From NCBI RefSeq assembly GCF_020026915.1, contig NZ_JAINUY010000001.1, positions 868,001 to 932,000 of the forward strand: DNA of 64,000 nt. The letters run 5' to 3'. The notes under the pieces were generated by a model, which saw only the letters and a list, made by a program, of their open reading frames with translations, was not told the origin of the DNA and did not search any database. Below are positions 9,100 through 18,636 of the stretch, one piece after another. The position numbers and the translations under genes are program-made. This DNA is from Flavobacterium potami (lineage in GTDB: Bacteria; Bacteroidota; Bacteroidia; Flavobacteriales; Flavobacteriaceae). The number at the start of each line of letters is the position of its first letter. Within the stretch, counting starts at the first letter, position 1.

Positions 9100-10116
9100 A
9101 TGACTGAAGGAATGTTTTTGGCAATTTTCGCCGGATTGATGTTAGGGCTTTATGCGCTACCAGAAAAATTTACAAAAGATTTTAAATATGAGAACACCTG
9201 GAGTTTATTCTTCTTGTTGACCATGTTTGTAGTTCCCATTATTGCCTCTGCATCGCTAATTACGGGTTTTTCGGAAATCTTTTTGAACATGCCAACTGAA
9301 ATTTTGGTCAAAATGGCTCTAGCTAGTTTCTTATGGGGAACAGGAGTAATGATGTGGGGAAAAGCCATTAATCACATTGGTTTGTCTTTAGGTTTTTCTT
9401 TGTTTATCGGAACGATTATTTTGGTAGGATCCTTATTGCCTTTCGTTGTAGAGGGATTGCCCCCAACAAATAAATTAACACTTATTCTATCAGGACTTTT
9501 TGTAGTACTGATTGGGGTTTTTGCCAATGGTCAAGCAGGTCTTATTAGAGAAAAATTTGAAAAATCAACTGGAAAAGACGGCGCTCCTGAAAAAGGATCT
9601 ATGGCTACTGGTATTATAATCGCTGTTGTAGGAGGATTATTGGCTACTGGATTTAGTTATGCCAATGCTGTCGGAAGACCTTATTTACATGAAGCTTGTC
9701 AAGCACATGGAAATGCCGAATGGATTACCGCTGTTGCAGTAATGTTTCCCATTTTCATTAGTGGAGGTGTAGTAATGACCGCTTATTTTATCGGACAATT
9801 GTCTACTAAAAAAGCGTGGGTAAATTTTAAAACTCCTGCTTTCTCTCAAAACTTCATATTAATTTTAGTAATGGCTGTTTTTCACTATGCAGCTTCAGCA
9901 TTGTTTGCGTATGCCGCTTTTAAATTAGGAAGTAGCGGGAATACTGTTGGTTATGCCATATTCAATACCTCATGTGTGGTTACCGCTATTATGAGTGGTA
10001 TTGTAACAGGAGAGTGGCGTAATGCCTCAGACAAAGCGAGAAATTTTTTGTATGTGGGTTTGGCTTGTATGGTAATCGGAATTGTGATTGTTGCTTTTGG
10101 AAATGGCGTAGCATAA
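9100..10116 (+). CDS. RhaT-like sugar/proton symporter (inner membrane)
   Basis: This 338-residue protein is almost entirely hydrophobic, with about ten predicted membrane segments, and matches the L-rhamnose/proton symporter RhaT family in length and layout. A short charged loop (about residues 150-165) separates the two halves. It would carry a monosaccharide, probably D-galactose, 3,6-anhydro-L-galactose or another agar-derived sugar, from periplasm to cytoplasm. It lies between the epimerase and GH2, consistent with uptake of a released sugar. The nature of the substrate cannot be read from sequence. Confidence 0.8.
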   Translation: MTEGMFLAIFAGLMLGLYALPEKFTKDFKYENTWSLFFLLTMFVVPIIASASLITGFSEIFLNMPTEILVKMALASFLWGTGVMMWGKAINHIGLSLGFSLFIGTIILVGSLLPFVVEGLPPTNKLTLILSGLFVVLIGVFANGQAGLIREKFEKSTGKDGAPEKGSMATGIIIAVVGGLLATGFSYANAVGRPYLHEACQAHGNAEWITAVAVMFPIFISGGVVMTAYFIGQLSTKKAWVNFKTPAFSQNFILILVMAVFHYAASALFAYAAFKLGSSGNTVGYAIFNTSCVVTAIMSGIVTGEWRNASDKARNFLYVGLACMVIGIVIVAFGNGVA

Positions 10117-10229
10117 TTTAAGAGAAGCAATCATCAATGTAATTAACAGATTTTGATATTCAAAACGAAGTGTTTTTATCTCTTTTTTTGAAAATCAGTT
10201 TTATGAATTTGTTTTAATACTGTAAAGCA

Positions 10230-12782
10230 ATGGAAAGAAAGTTAGTGAAATGTATTACTTTTTTTATAAGTTTATTTTGGATTTTAGGCAGTTACGCACA
10301 ACCCAATACGACTTTGTCACTTGAAGATTCAAGTCAGCAAATGCTTGATTTAAGTGGTTATAAATGGCGATTTAAAATGATGGCACCCGGTGAAGGTGTG
10401 AAAAAAGGGCTTCATAAGTTACCTGCAGAAGATATTGAAACCTTAGTATGGAACAACGCCAAAGTGCCAGGAGATGTCTATACTGATTTATGGAAAGCAG
10501 GAGTAATTGAGGATCCGCATTTTGGAAGAAATAGTGTCAAAGCCCAATGGGTACAACAATATGAGTGGTGGTATGCTTTGCAATTCAGTATAACAGAAGG
10601 TATCGAAAACCAGATGGTAGATCTTGTTTTTGAAAGTGTTGATTACAGTTGTGAAGTCTGGCTAAATGGTCATTACTTAGGAAAGCATGAAGGGGTATTT
10701 TCTCCATTTTCTTTCAATGTCAACGACTACTTAAGAATTCATAAATGGGATTTCCTCAAAGGACGAAATATGTTGGTCGTAAAACTGGATACACCTCCTC
10801 AAGTGAATGCTTTTGTAGCGGGTAAAAAAACACCTTGGTTTGGCGATTATTGGAGAGATATTACTCCAATCGGAATTGTAGGGCCCGTAAAATTGATACG
10901 TACGGGTAAGATTCGTTTTAAAGATGTGTATGCCAATAATAAAATTAATAAAGATGGCTCAGCAGATGTAAGTCTTGAAATTACGGTGGAAAATACCAAT
11001 CCAGTAGCCAAAGAATGTTCTTTTGAAGCAGTGCTGAATGGTAAAAACTTTAAAATGAAGGAAGAGAAAGTTGTTTTAAAAAAAACGATTTCCCCTGGAA
11101 CGCATAAAGTAATTCAAAAAATACATCTAAAGGATGCTAAGTTATGGTGGCCTTGGGATTTAGGAGATCAAAATTTATATATCGCAAAAATAGCCATTAA
11201 AGATGGTAAACTAAATCAGGATGTTAACGAAACTACTTTTGGCATTCGTGACGTGACTTCCAAATGGAATCCTGGTTTTGTAAAGGATGTCGATGTTAGT
11301 TTTCCGCGTTCGACTTATATAAATGGAAAGTTTCATTTCATTCGTTCGGCTTGTTGGGGTGGACCGCCAAATATTTTTGTGGGTCGCACAGAAATAAGCG
11401 ATTACAAAGAGTTGATTCGTTTGGCTAAAGAAATGAATATGAATAACATTCGGATTTTCGGATGGCATCCTCCAGAAATTCCTGAGTTTTATCGATATTG
11501 TGATGAAATGGGTATGACCGTTTGGCAAGACATCATTCCGCTAGGAACAGGTAATATTCCATCGGATGAGAAAAACTTAGCTGAAATTTTTAACGAAGGA
11601 GTGAAGGTCGTTGTGGCTCGTAGAAATCATCCTTCATTAATCATGATGGAAGGTGGAGAAGAAATGATGTTCCGTACCCGTGATCCAAAATTCGGGCGAC
11701 AGTTTTTGGAGCGTTTAGGTGATTCCTTGCAAGCTCATGTGAACTTGCCGTATGTCCCCGATTCACCAATGACGGATCATGTAGGACAACAAGCGGGATT
11801 TAAACCAAAAGAAGCGGTTCATGCTTTGCGTTATTTTTATGAAATGGGACGATGGTTGCACGAAGATTGGTACCAAACAAATGCAAACGGATTTCCAATT
11901 GTTCCTGAATTTGCTATTACCTCTGTGCCATCGGTAGAGAGTTTGAAAAAATTTATTCCTGAAAATGAAATGTGGCCTCCGGGATTGAGCTGGGGTCACC
12001 ACTGGGCCGATTTGACGCATTTGCGTATGCAAAACTGGGATGTCTTTAATAGTGAAATGAAAGGTTCGTTGGAAGAGTTTGTCAATGCAACGCAAGATGC
12101 ACAAGGAATTATTTTCCAAAACGGAATCGAACATTTCCGACGTGACAAACCAAGTTTAAGTGGTATTGCATTGTGCCATTATATCACTTATGGTCCTGAT
12201 ATGAAATGGGCGATTGTAGATAATTACAGAAAACCAAAAAACTCCTATTATTTTGTTCAAAAGGCTTATCAGCCCTTATTGGTAAATTTTGAATTCAAAA
12301 AACGCCGTTGGGATACTAAAGAAGCTTTTATTGGAAATATTTGGATCATTAATGATTTTTATAAAGAATATAAAGACTGTAAGGTGAAGTTTGAAATGAA
12401 AGATGACTCGGGTGCGGTGATTTCAACCAAAAATTTTGAAGTGTCAAAAATTGAGGAAAATAGTGCCAAATCGTTTTTTCCTATAAATGAAAAAGTACTG
12501 AAAACGGTAAAGTCAAAGTTCTTTGTCAATCTGGAACTGACTGATAAATTAGGAAAAGTAATCTCTAAAAATGATTATTTCTTTTTAATAGGCGACCAAA
12601 AAGAAGCCACAAAATATTTCAATGAATGGCAAAAACTGCGTTTAAAAGAAGAAAATGATAATGGAAGTTATGGTTCTTACTATCATTATTTCAAAGAGTT
12701 TACAGGCGAAGATGGAAAGAGATATGAAAGTCAAATTCAAAACCCTAGAGCTACTGGTTTTGAGAATGATAAAAATAATTAA
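10230..12782 (+). CDS. Glycoside hydrolase family 2, beta-mannosidase-type architecture
   Basis: This 850-residue exported enzyme has a signal peptide of ~24 residues, a jelly-roll sugar-binding domain (P-G-D-V-Y near residue 77), immunoglobulin-like domains and a TIM barrel. The likely acid/base is Glu478 and the likely nucleophile Glu560 in P-E-F. In typical mannosidase-type GH2 proteins the acid/base is preceded by Asn in a G-N-N-E motif; here it reads G-G-E-E, so the residue that contacts the substrate 2-hydroxyl is changed. It may therefore act on a galactan-derived oligosaccharide instead of mannosides. It ends the first rightward operon, 113 bp after the transporter. Confidence 0.85.
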   Translation: MERKLVKCITFFISLFWILGSYAQPNTTLSLEDSSQQMLDLSGYKWRFKMMAPGEGVKKGLHKLPAEDIETLVWNNAKVPGDVYTDLWKAGVIEDPHFGRNSVKAQWVQQYEWWYALQFSITEGIENQMVDLVFESVDYSCEVWLNGHYLGKHEGVFSPFSFNVNDYLRIHKWDFLKGRNMLVVKLDTPPQVNAFVAGKKTPWFGDYWRDITPIGIVGPVKLIRTGKIRFKDVYANNKINKDGSADVSLEITVENTNPVAKECSFEAVLNGKNFKMKEEKVVLKKTISPGTHKVIQKIHLKDAKLWWPWDLGDQNLYIAKIAIKDGKLNQDVNETTFGIRDVTSKWNPGFVKDVDVSFPRSTYINGKFHFIRSACWGGPPNIFVGRTEISDYKELIRLAKEMNMNNIRIFGWHPPEIPEFYRYCDEMGMTVWQDIIPLGTGNIPSDEKNLAEIFNEGVKVVVARRNHPSLIMMEGGEEMMFRTRDPKFGRQFLERLGDSLQAHVNLPYVPDSPMTDHVGQQAGFKPKEAVHALRYFYEMGRWLHEDWYQTNANGFPIVPEFAITSVPSVESLKKFIPENEMWPPGLSWGHHWADLTHLRMQNWDVFNSEMKGSLEEFVNATQDAQGIIFQNGIEHFRRDKPSLSGIALCHYITYGPDMKWAIVDNYRKPKNSYYFVQKAYQPLLVNFEFKKRRWDTKEAFIGNIWIINDFYKEYKDCKVKFEMKDDSGAVISTKNFEVSKIEENSAKSFFPINEKVLKTVKSKFFVNLELTDKLGKVISKNDYFFLIGDQKEATKYFNEWQKLRLKEENDNGSYGSYYHYFKEFTGEDGKRYESQIQNPRATGFENDKNN

Positions 12783-12892
12783 GACTAACGATTTCCACTT
12801 TATAATATTATGAATAGAAAATTGCTTCAAGAAAAGATGAAATCTAAAAGGAGCACTCAGATTGAATTTAAAAGTAAATATAGTTGAAAAAA

Positions 12893-12942
12893 CAAAAACG
12901 CTGACAGAGGAACTTTAAAATCCTACTATAAGCGTTTTTTTA
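12893..12942. terminator. Intrinsic terminator between convergent genes
   Basis: An AAAAACGCT arm pairs with AGCGTTTTTTT across a roughly 28-base loop, ending in a T-run on the plus strand with a matching A-run on the other side. It lies between the end of GH2 (+) and the end of the lipoprotein (-), where a bidirectional terminator is expected. The loop is long, so strength is uncertain. Confidence 0.5.
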
Positions 12943-13050
12943 TAAGCTAGAAAAAAGATGCTAATCAAAACGAGCGAAATTTTTCAGCTTTCTTATGTAT
13001 TTTTTATAATGCTTTTTTCGGTTTTAATCCACAGCTAACTTAGGACCTCG

Positions 13051-13889
13051 TTACCCCATATCTACTGGAATTTCTCCCGCTGCAGGTTCATATTTTCCAT
13101 CAACATTTACTTCGTTCCATTCAAAGCTATTGTTTATAGAAAATGAAATAGTAATCGTTACATCTTTTGTCTCATTTACTGTAATAGCTAAAGCTTTATC
13201 AAATTTACTTGTCAGGACGCAAGAACCTTCTGGAATTGGAGAAGTTTGGTAAATTGGGTTTGGAACCGTTATGGCTCCTGCTGGTGCTTGACCATCAATA
13301 ACAGTCCATAAAGCTTCAAAACCCCAATAACATTGTAGTTTATTAGCTTTTATAACTACGTTTTTACCATTTATGGTATAATTATCAATATAAGTGTTAT
13401 AACCTAAAAAGCTTGTCAATATTGCATCGTATTCGGCATCATTGTAAAGTGCTTTTACTTTTCCATTTTGATAAGAAGCAGATATACGAAGCCACTCATA
13501 ATTTCCCTTTTTAATATCTTTTAAAGGGATTTTTAAAAACATTTCTTCGTCTTTCACAAAATTTTCTTTGCTAAAATCAATAGCTTTTTCACCTCCTTGG
13601 TTGTTTCTTCACCTTTGTAAATAACTTCACCTTGTCCTATTAAAGTATTCGCAGTAGGGGATAGTTCTAAATAGTGAGCACTCATTTCATTCATTATAGG
13701 TGTTTGTGCCGCATTTCCTTGTGCTATAACCGAAGGGTTTCCTAAGTTGTCTAATCGAACCTGATTTTCATCAAATTTTAATTTTACAATCAAGTTGGCA
13801 TTTGTTTCTGCAGTAGCATCATCTGACGAACTGCAAGAGGTAAGCGCCAGTAAAAAGGATGCAAAAAGTAGTAGGTTAATTTTTTTCAT
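13051..13889 (-). pseudogene. Frameshifted hypothetical lipoprotein
   Basis: Two overlapping frames together form one protein. The first (13889 to 13554) starts with a lipoprotein signal, with the lipobox Cys in L-T-S-C-S-S. The second (13557 to 13051) continues with a beta-rich domain. Around 13585-13610 the downstream frame is already open and reads G-G-E-K-A-I-D-F-S-K before its first Met, so translation fits a single ORF that lost about one base. This is either a recent inactivating frameshift or a sequencing error. The intact protein would be ~280 residues and anchored in the outer membrane or periplasm. Function is not recognised; its place suggests a glycan-binding or accessory role. 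Confidence 0.7.
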
Positions 13890-14009
13890 TTTTTTGATTT
13901 TGGGATTAATCGATAAAGATATTTTTTTAAAAAACTTCTAGCAAACTTTCCTGAAATTTTTCGAAATAAAATCTATGTTTCTATATGTTATAATCTTTTT
14001 TTATATTTT

Positions 14010-14888
14010 CTATATTTCAATAGTAGTGCCGACATCCTCTAGATGGTATTTTTTTCTAAATACTAAAGGCGAGCATTTCATGAATTTTTGAAACTGACGA
14101 TAAAAAAAAGGCAAACTTTCATACCCACATTCATAGGCAATTTCGCTTACCTGTTTTTTGGTTTCAATTAGTTGTTTGCAAATTAAATTGATGCGGTACT
14201 CATTCACGAAAGTGAAAAATGACTTTCCTAAGTTTTTTTTGAAAAAGCGACAAAAGGTTTCTTCATTCATGTGCACTAAATCGGCAATTTCATTCAGACG
14301 AATTTTCTGATTGTAATTTTCTTGTATATAATTATAAATCAGATTTATTCGGTCATTTGCTTTACTGTTTAGATTAGGTACAAAACCGTCTGAACTAAGG
14401 GTTTCCACCTCTTTTATTTTGCTTAGTTCTTCTAAAAGTAGAAGTAAGGCAAGTAGTTTTTCTAGTGGTTTTTGGGTAATGATTTTTTGCAGCCGCTCGA
14501 GAATCACATCGTTTTCAATAGTGCGGAAAGAGAGTCCTTTTGAAGCATCTGATAATATCCTTTTTATAGAATGAAATTCTTTTTTCTCCAACCAATTTTC
14601 GCCCAAAACGCTATCGTCCCATTGCAATACAATCGATTGAACTCCGCCTTTTAGGTTATCATGATTTTTCCAATAATGCGGCAAATTTGTACCTAACAAT
14701 ACAAAATCCCTTTTTTTAAACTCCTGAACGCTATTACCAACAAAACGGGTACCTTCTCCTTTTACAATATAAGTAAGTTCATATTCAGGATGAAAATGCC
14801 AAGGTGTTTCAAAATTTTCAGCCTCATATACAAATGCGTTAAAAGAACTTTCTACCGAAGAGGGTACTTTTTCAAATAGTGCTTTCAT
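14010..14888 (-). CDS. AraC-family transcriptional regulator with cupin sensor domain
   Basis: This 292-residue protein has an N-terminal cupin-like arabinose-binding domain (H-F-H-P-E-Y-E-L near residue 32) and a C-terminal double helix-turn-helix of about 100 residues. The DNA-binding region contains the typical I-A-Y-E-C-G-Y-E-S and F-Y-R-Q-F-Q-K-F segments. It would sense a sugar or pathway intermediate and activate transcription. It is divergent from the alcohol dehydrogenase gene, with 158 bp between the starts, so the dehydrogenase-esterase-P450 cluster and the regulator itself are its most likely targets. Confidence 0.9.
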   Translation of the reverse strand: MKALFEKVPSSVESSFNAFVYEAENFETPWHFHPEYELTYIVKGEGTRFVGNSVQEFKKRDFVLLGTNLPHYWKNHDNLKGGVQSIVLQWDDSVLGENWLEKKEFHSIKRILSDASKGLSFRTIENDVILERLQKIITQKPLEKLLALLLLLEELSKIKEVETLSSDGFVPNLNSKANDRINLIYNYIQENYNQKIRLNEIADLVHMNEETFCRFFKKNLGKSFFTFVNEYRINLICKQLIETKKQVSEIAYECGYESLPFFYRQFQKFMKCSPLVFRKKYHLEDVGTTIEI

Positions 14889-15046
14889 TTTTTTTCTTCA
14901 AATATATTCAATATTGATTAGTAAAAGAAGCTTATTTAAAATTTTAGGTCAATATAAGGTATTAATTGTGCAATATTGGTACTGTGACTAATGACTATAG
15001 TATATACTTTTAACTTTTATAAAAAGATAAACTTTAAAAGTATTCT

Positions 15047-16162
15047 ATGAGCATCAATTGTAAAGCAGCTATTGCAAAAGGAGATGGAACATTTTCTATA
15101 GAGACCATTACAGTAAATGATCCGCAAGGGGATGAGGTGATAGTAGCCATTAAAGCGGCAGGTTTGTGTCATACCGATTATGACTCCTTAAATTGGGGAA
15201 AACCAATTGTAATGGGGCATGAAGGAGCAGGAATTGTTACTGCAGTTGGGACAAATGTAAAAAGTGTACAAGTAGGTGATGCAGTGATTTTGAATTGGGC
15301 AACTCCTTGTGGAAAATGCTTTCAATGCGAGCATGAGAATGAACACATTTGCGAAAATAATTCGCCTGTAGTAGCAGGAGGAAATGGGTACACCCCCGGA
15401 CATGCCCATTTGGAAGGAACAACTCTGAATGGAGTGCCAATCATTCGCTCCTTTAATATAGGAACGCTTGCTGAATATACTCTGGTAAAAGAATCGGCAG
15501 TAGTTAAAAATCCAATTCAAAACATGTCTTTTTCGGCAGCAAGTATCGTAAGTTGTGGCGTTATGACGGGTTTTGGATCTGCTGTAAATACGGCTCAGGT
15601 TACCGAAAATTCATCAGCTGTTGTGCTTGGAACAGGAGGAGTTGGTTTGAATGTAATTCAAGGATTAAAAGTGTCGAAAGCTTGTAAAATCATTGCGATT
15701 GATATCAATCAAGAGCGATTGAATATGGCGGTTGAATTTGGTGCGACTCATACCATTTTGGCCGATAAGAATGACAAAGGACTGTTACAAGCGGCTCAAA
15801 AGGTAAAAGAAATGACAGCTGGTCGTGGTGCCGATTACGCTTTTGAGTGTACTGCAATTCCAGCTTTGGGCGCTGCACCGTTGGCAATGGTTCGAAATGC
15901 TGGCACTGCTGTTCAAGTTAGCGGAATCGAACAAGAGGTTTTGATTGATATGGCCTTATTCGAATGGGATAAAAAATACATCAATCCGTTGTACGGAAAA
16001 TGCAATCCGCAAAAAGATTTCCCTAAAATTATCGAACATTATCGAAAAGGAGAAATCAAATTAGACGAGATGATTACTAAAACGTATCCTCTGGAAGAAT
16101 TGCAACAAGCCTTAGACGATATGTTGGCTGGAAAAAATGCAAAAGGTGTAATTACTTTTTAA
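15047..16162 (+). CDS. Zinc-dependent alcohol dehydrogenase (class III/formaldehyde dehydrogenase-like)
   Basis: This 371-residue dehydrogenase has catalytic zinc ligands in L-C-H-T-D and G-H-E, a four-Cys structural zinc site (C-G-K-C-F-Q-C then C after seven residues) and a Rossmann G-T-G-G-V-G near residue 195. The overall pattern is that of class III enzymes, which include S-(hydroxymethyl)thiol dehydrogenases. P450-driven demethylation of 6-O-methyl-galactose releases formaldehyde, so oxidation of a formaldehyde-thiol adduct is a reasonable role, especially with an esterase D-type gene 9 bp downstream. Oxidation of another alcohol or aldehyde is equally possible. It is divergent from the AraC gene. 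Confidence 0.85.
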   Translation: MSINCKAAIAKGDGTFSIETITVNDPQGDEVIVAIKAAGLCHTDYDSLNWGKPIVMGHEGAGIVTAVGTNVKSVQVGDAVILNWATPCGKCFQCEHENEHICENNSPVVAGGNGYTPGHAHLEGTTLNGVPIIRSFNIGTLAEYTLVKESAVVKNPIQNMSFSAASIVSCGVMTGFGSAVNTAQVTENSSAVVLGTGGVGLNVIQGLKVSKACKIIAIDINQERLNMAVEFGATHTILADKNDKGLLQAAQKVKEMTAGRGADYAFECTAIPALGAAPLAMVRNAGTAVQVSGIEQEVLIDMALFEWDKKYINPLYGKCNPQKDFPKIIEHYRKGEIKLDEMITKTYPLEELQQALDDMLAGKNAKGVITF

Positions 16163-16170
16163 TTTTAGAA

Positions 16171-16968
16171 ATGATGTCAAAATTTAGAACAACCGAAATA
16201 TCCAATCCAGAATTTGAGAGCAATAACCTTCGATTCATTACGGTTAAAACCCCTAATCTGAATGGGCGAGGTGACATCTGTGTTTTTGTACCGCCTTTTG
16301 AAGATTTAAAAGACCTTCCTATTGTAACGCTAATGCATGGGGTGTATGGTAGTGCTTGGATTTGGGCGCACAAAGCAGGAGTACATTTTACAGCTTTAAA
16401 AATGATGGAAGAAGGATTGATAAAACCGATGGTAATTGCGATGCCTTCGGATGGATTATGGGGAGACGGTTCGGCATATTTACCGCACAACAATGCCCAT
16501 TATGAAAAATGGATTGTCGAAGATGTGATTGATGCCGTGAGAGAAAACATCGATTGCACCAGCGAAAAATCCAAATTGTTTATCTCGGGGCTTTCGATGG
16601 GCGGGTATGGCGCTTTGCGTTTGGGAGCCAAATTTCCAGAGCGTTACCAAGCCATTACGGGACATTCTTCGATGACCAATAAAAATCAAATGCATCTTTT
16701 TGTTGAAGAAAACGAGAGCAATTTCAATCAATTTGACCCCATTAACGAAGACGTTTTAAGTTTGATTATAAAAAATAAAAAGCAATTGCCACCCATACGT
16801 TTTGATTGTGGCAAAGAGGATTTACTCATCGAATACAATCGGAATCTGCATAAAGGTTTAACAGATGCCAATATAAACCATCAATACCAAGAATTTGAAG
16901 GCGCACACGAATGGCCATACTGGCAAGAACACATCAAAGACAGTTTGTTGTTTTTTAATGGGTTCTAA
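16171..16968 (+). CDS. Alpha/beta-hydrolase esterase, S-formylglutathione hydrolase/esterase D-like
   Basis: This 265-residue protein is an esterase D family alpha/beta hydrolase. The nucleophile elbow is G-L-S-M-G-G near residue 144, an Asp follows in the F-D-C-G-K-E-D segment, and the catalytic His is in G-A-H-E-W near residue 248. No signal peptide is seen. Because it starts 9 bp after an alcohol dehydrogenase of formaldehyde-dehydrogenase type and shortly before the P450 system, hydrolysis of an S-formylthiol formed from formaldehyde is a coherent hypothesis. An acyl or carbohydrate esterase role is the alternative. Two adjacent ATG codons (16171, 16174) make the exact start uncertain by one residue. 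Confidence 0.8.
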   Translation: MMSKFRTTEISNPEFESNNLRFITVKTPNLNGRGDICVFVPPFEDLKDLPIVTLMHGVYGSAWIWAHKAGVHFTALKMMEEGLIKPMVIAMPSDGLWGDGSAYLPHNNAHYEKWIVEDVIDAVRENIDCTSEKSKLFISGLSMGGYGALRLGAKFPERYQAITGHSSMTNKNQMHLFVEENESNFNQFDPINEDVLSLIIKNKKQLPPIRFDCGKEDLLIEYNRNLHKGLTDANINHQYQEFEGAHEWPYWQEHIKDSLLFFNGF

Positions 16969-17049
16969 AAACTGAAAATAGACTTAAGAAGCTGAGTTTA
17001 ATGATCAGTATGAAAAGTTTAGTACTAATAAATAATGTTAGTTAATGTT

Positions 17050-17079
17050 CCTGCAAGGTCTTTTTCGAGACGTTGTAGG
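17050..17079. promoter_or_regulatory. Stem-loop in the leader of the P450 operon
   Basis: CCTGCAAGGTCT pairs with AGACGTTGTAGG (10 of 12 positions complementary) around a TTTTCG loop, 66-95 bp before the P450 start. No T-run follows, so it is not a standard terminator. It could be an operator or an mRNA leader structure. Only the symmetry is observed. Confidence 0.35.
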
Positions 17080-17144
17080 TGTGTTGTCATCAGCATTTAA
17101 AACGTACCAGGTTGAAAAAAAAGATACTAATAAAAATATAAAAG

Positions 17145-18296
17145 ATGAAAAATAGTGAGTTTAACGATCCATTTGAAGAAGCACGTGTAAACCAAGGTTT
17201 TGGAGAAATGGACGATCAAAATGATCCTGTAACCATGCTATTGCGTCACAAAGATGTGCGCAAAGGAGCTCACGACTGGAAAACCTTTCAATCAGGGGCG
17301 GTACCAGGTCGTATTGTGATTCCTTCAGAAGTGAACATCAGAACAACACGTCAGATTCCGTTTGAAGTAGATCCGCCGCAACATAAAGACTTTAGAGCTA
17401 TTTTGGATCCTTGGTTCAAAAGACCTTTAGAGGAAGAATACCAAGCCAAATTAAAAGAGCAAATTAGTGCTTTAGTTGATGAGGTTTTAGCCAAAGATTC
17501 GGTAGATGTAATCAGTGAATTTTCATTAAAACTACAGTCAAGAGCCTTGACTTTATTACTAAATACGCCTTATGAAGAAGCTGACTTATGGATTTCATGG
17601 GGAACTCACGTTTTTCGTAGTGAAGGAGAAGCCTTAGATGGTGCTAAAGCGGCTATTTTGTATGATTATATCGATGGCCGAATTGATGAAGCCATTGCCA
17701 AGCCTGGAGAAGATTTGTATTCAGTATTACTGAATGCTGTAGTTGATGGCAAAAAATTAACAAAAGAAGAAGTGAAAGGCGTGATGATTTTGACGTTTGC
17801 AGGTGGCCGTGATACGGTAATCAATGCGGTGTCAAATTCCATTGCTTATTTTGCAGAGCACCCAAAGTCATTAGATCGTTTGCGTGTAGAACCCGAAATA
17901 AGAAACAAAGCTATTGAAGAGTTGATTCGCTATTTTGCGCCATTAACTCAGATGGGAAGAGTAGCCAAAACTGATTCTGCTGTTTGTGAACATGCTATAA
18001 AAGCAGATACAAGAGCTTCTTTGTGTTGGGCGTCTGCAAATCGAGATGCCACTGTTTTTGAAAATCCAAATGAAGTGGTTTTAGATCGTAAAATGAACCC
18101 GCATTTGAGCTTCGGATTCGGGACACACAACTGTTTGGGAGCAACCCACGCTCGTACAATTATGAAAATAGCGGTGGAAGTATTAACGGAAAAAGTGAGC
18201 ACTATGGAAATTGTGAGTGCCGAAGAAAATATCGAAGATTTAGGTGATTTCAAACGTAAAGTTGGCTTTCACCGCTTACAAGTAAAATTTAATTAA
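17145..18296 (+). CDS. Cytochrome P450 (probable 6-O-methyl-D-galactose O-demethylase)
   Basis: This 383-residue soluble bacterial P450 shows the I-helix oxygen-activation motif G-G-R-D-T near residue 223. An E-x-x-R K-helix segment lies in E-E-L-I-R-Y. The heme-binding loop is F-G-F-G-T-H-N-C-L-G with the axial Cys at residue 330. It is followed directly by a [2Fe-2S] ferredoxin and a ferredoxin reductase, giving a complete three-component monooxygenase. The same arrangement in marine Bacteroidota porphyran loci oxidatively demethylates 6-O-methyl-D-galactose to galactose plus formaldehyde. The surrounding agar/porphyran genes support that role. The protein is cytoplasmic. Confidence 0.9.
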   Translation: MKNSEFNDPFEEARVNQGFGEMDDQNDPVTMLLRHKDVRKGAHDWKTFQSGAVPGRIVIPSEVNIRTTRQIPFEVDPPQHKDFRAILDPWFKRPLEEEYQAKLKEQISALVDEVLAKDSVDVISEFSLKLQSRALTLLLNTPYEEADLWISWGTHVFRSEGEALDGAKAAILYDYIDGRIDEAIAKPGEDLYSVLLNAVVDGKKLTKEEVKGVMILTFAGGRDTVINAVSNSIAYFAEHPKSLDRLRVEPEIRNKAIEELIRYFAPLTQMGRVAKTDSAVCEHAIKADTRASLCWASANRDATVFENPNEVVLDRKMNPHLSFGFGTHNCLGATHARTIMKIAVEVLTEKVSTMEIVSAEENIEDLGDFKRKVGFHRLQVKFN

Positions 18297-18313
18297 TTAA
18301 AAAAATAAAGAAA

Positions 18314-18622
18314 ATGGCAAAAATAACTTTTATCACTAGCGATGATGAAACAATAACTTTAGAAGGAACATCGGGTAGCGTAATGGCACTTGCAGTTGAC
18401 AATGGTATCAAAGGAATCGATGGTGATTGCGGAGGGGTATGTTCGTGTGCTACTTGTCACGTACATGTTTTACCAGAACATGTTTCAAAAACGGGAACCG
18501 CTAGCGAAATTGAAACGGATATGCTAGAATTAGATGATGATGCGGATGAATTCAGCCGTTTGTGTTGTCAATTAGAAATTACCGAAGCGTTGGACGGAGT
18601 AGTGCTTCGTGTGGCTAAATAA
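18314..18622 (+). CDS. [2Fe-2S] ferredoxin, adrenodoxin/putidaredoxin type
   Basis: This 102-residue ferredoxin has cluster ligands in D-C-G-G-V-C-S-C-A-T-C (the C-x5-C-x2-C spacing of adrenodoxin-like proteins) and a final Cys in L-C-C-Q-L near the C-terminus. It would carry electrons from the reductase encoded 14 bp downstream to the P450 encoded 17 bp upstream. The three-gene order P450-ferredoxin-reductase is that of known P450 demethylase systems for methylated galactose. The protein is small, acidic and cytoplasmic. Confidence 0.92.
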   Translation: MAKITFITSDDETITLEGTSGSVMALAVDNGIKGIDGDCGGVCSCATCHVHVLPEHVSKTGTASEIETDMLELDDDADEFSRLCCQLEITEALDGVVLRVAK

Positions 18623-18636
18623 TTAAAAAATGTTGT

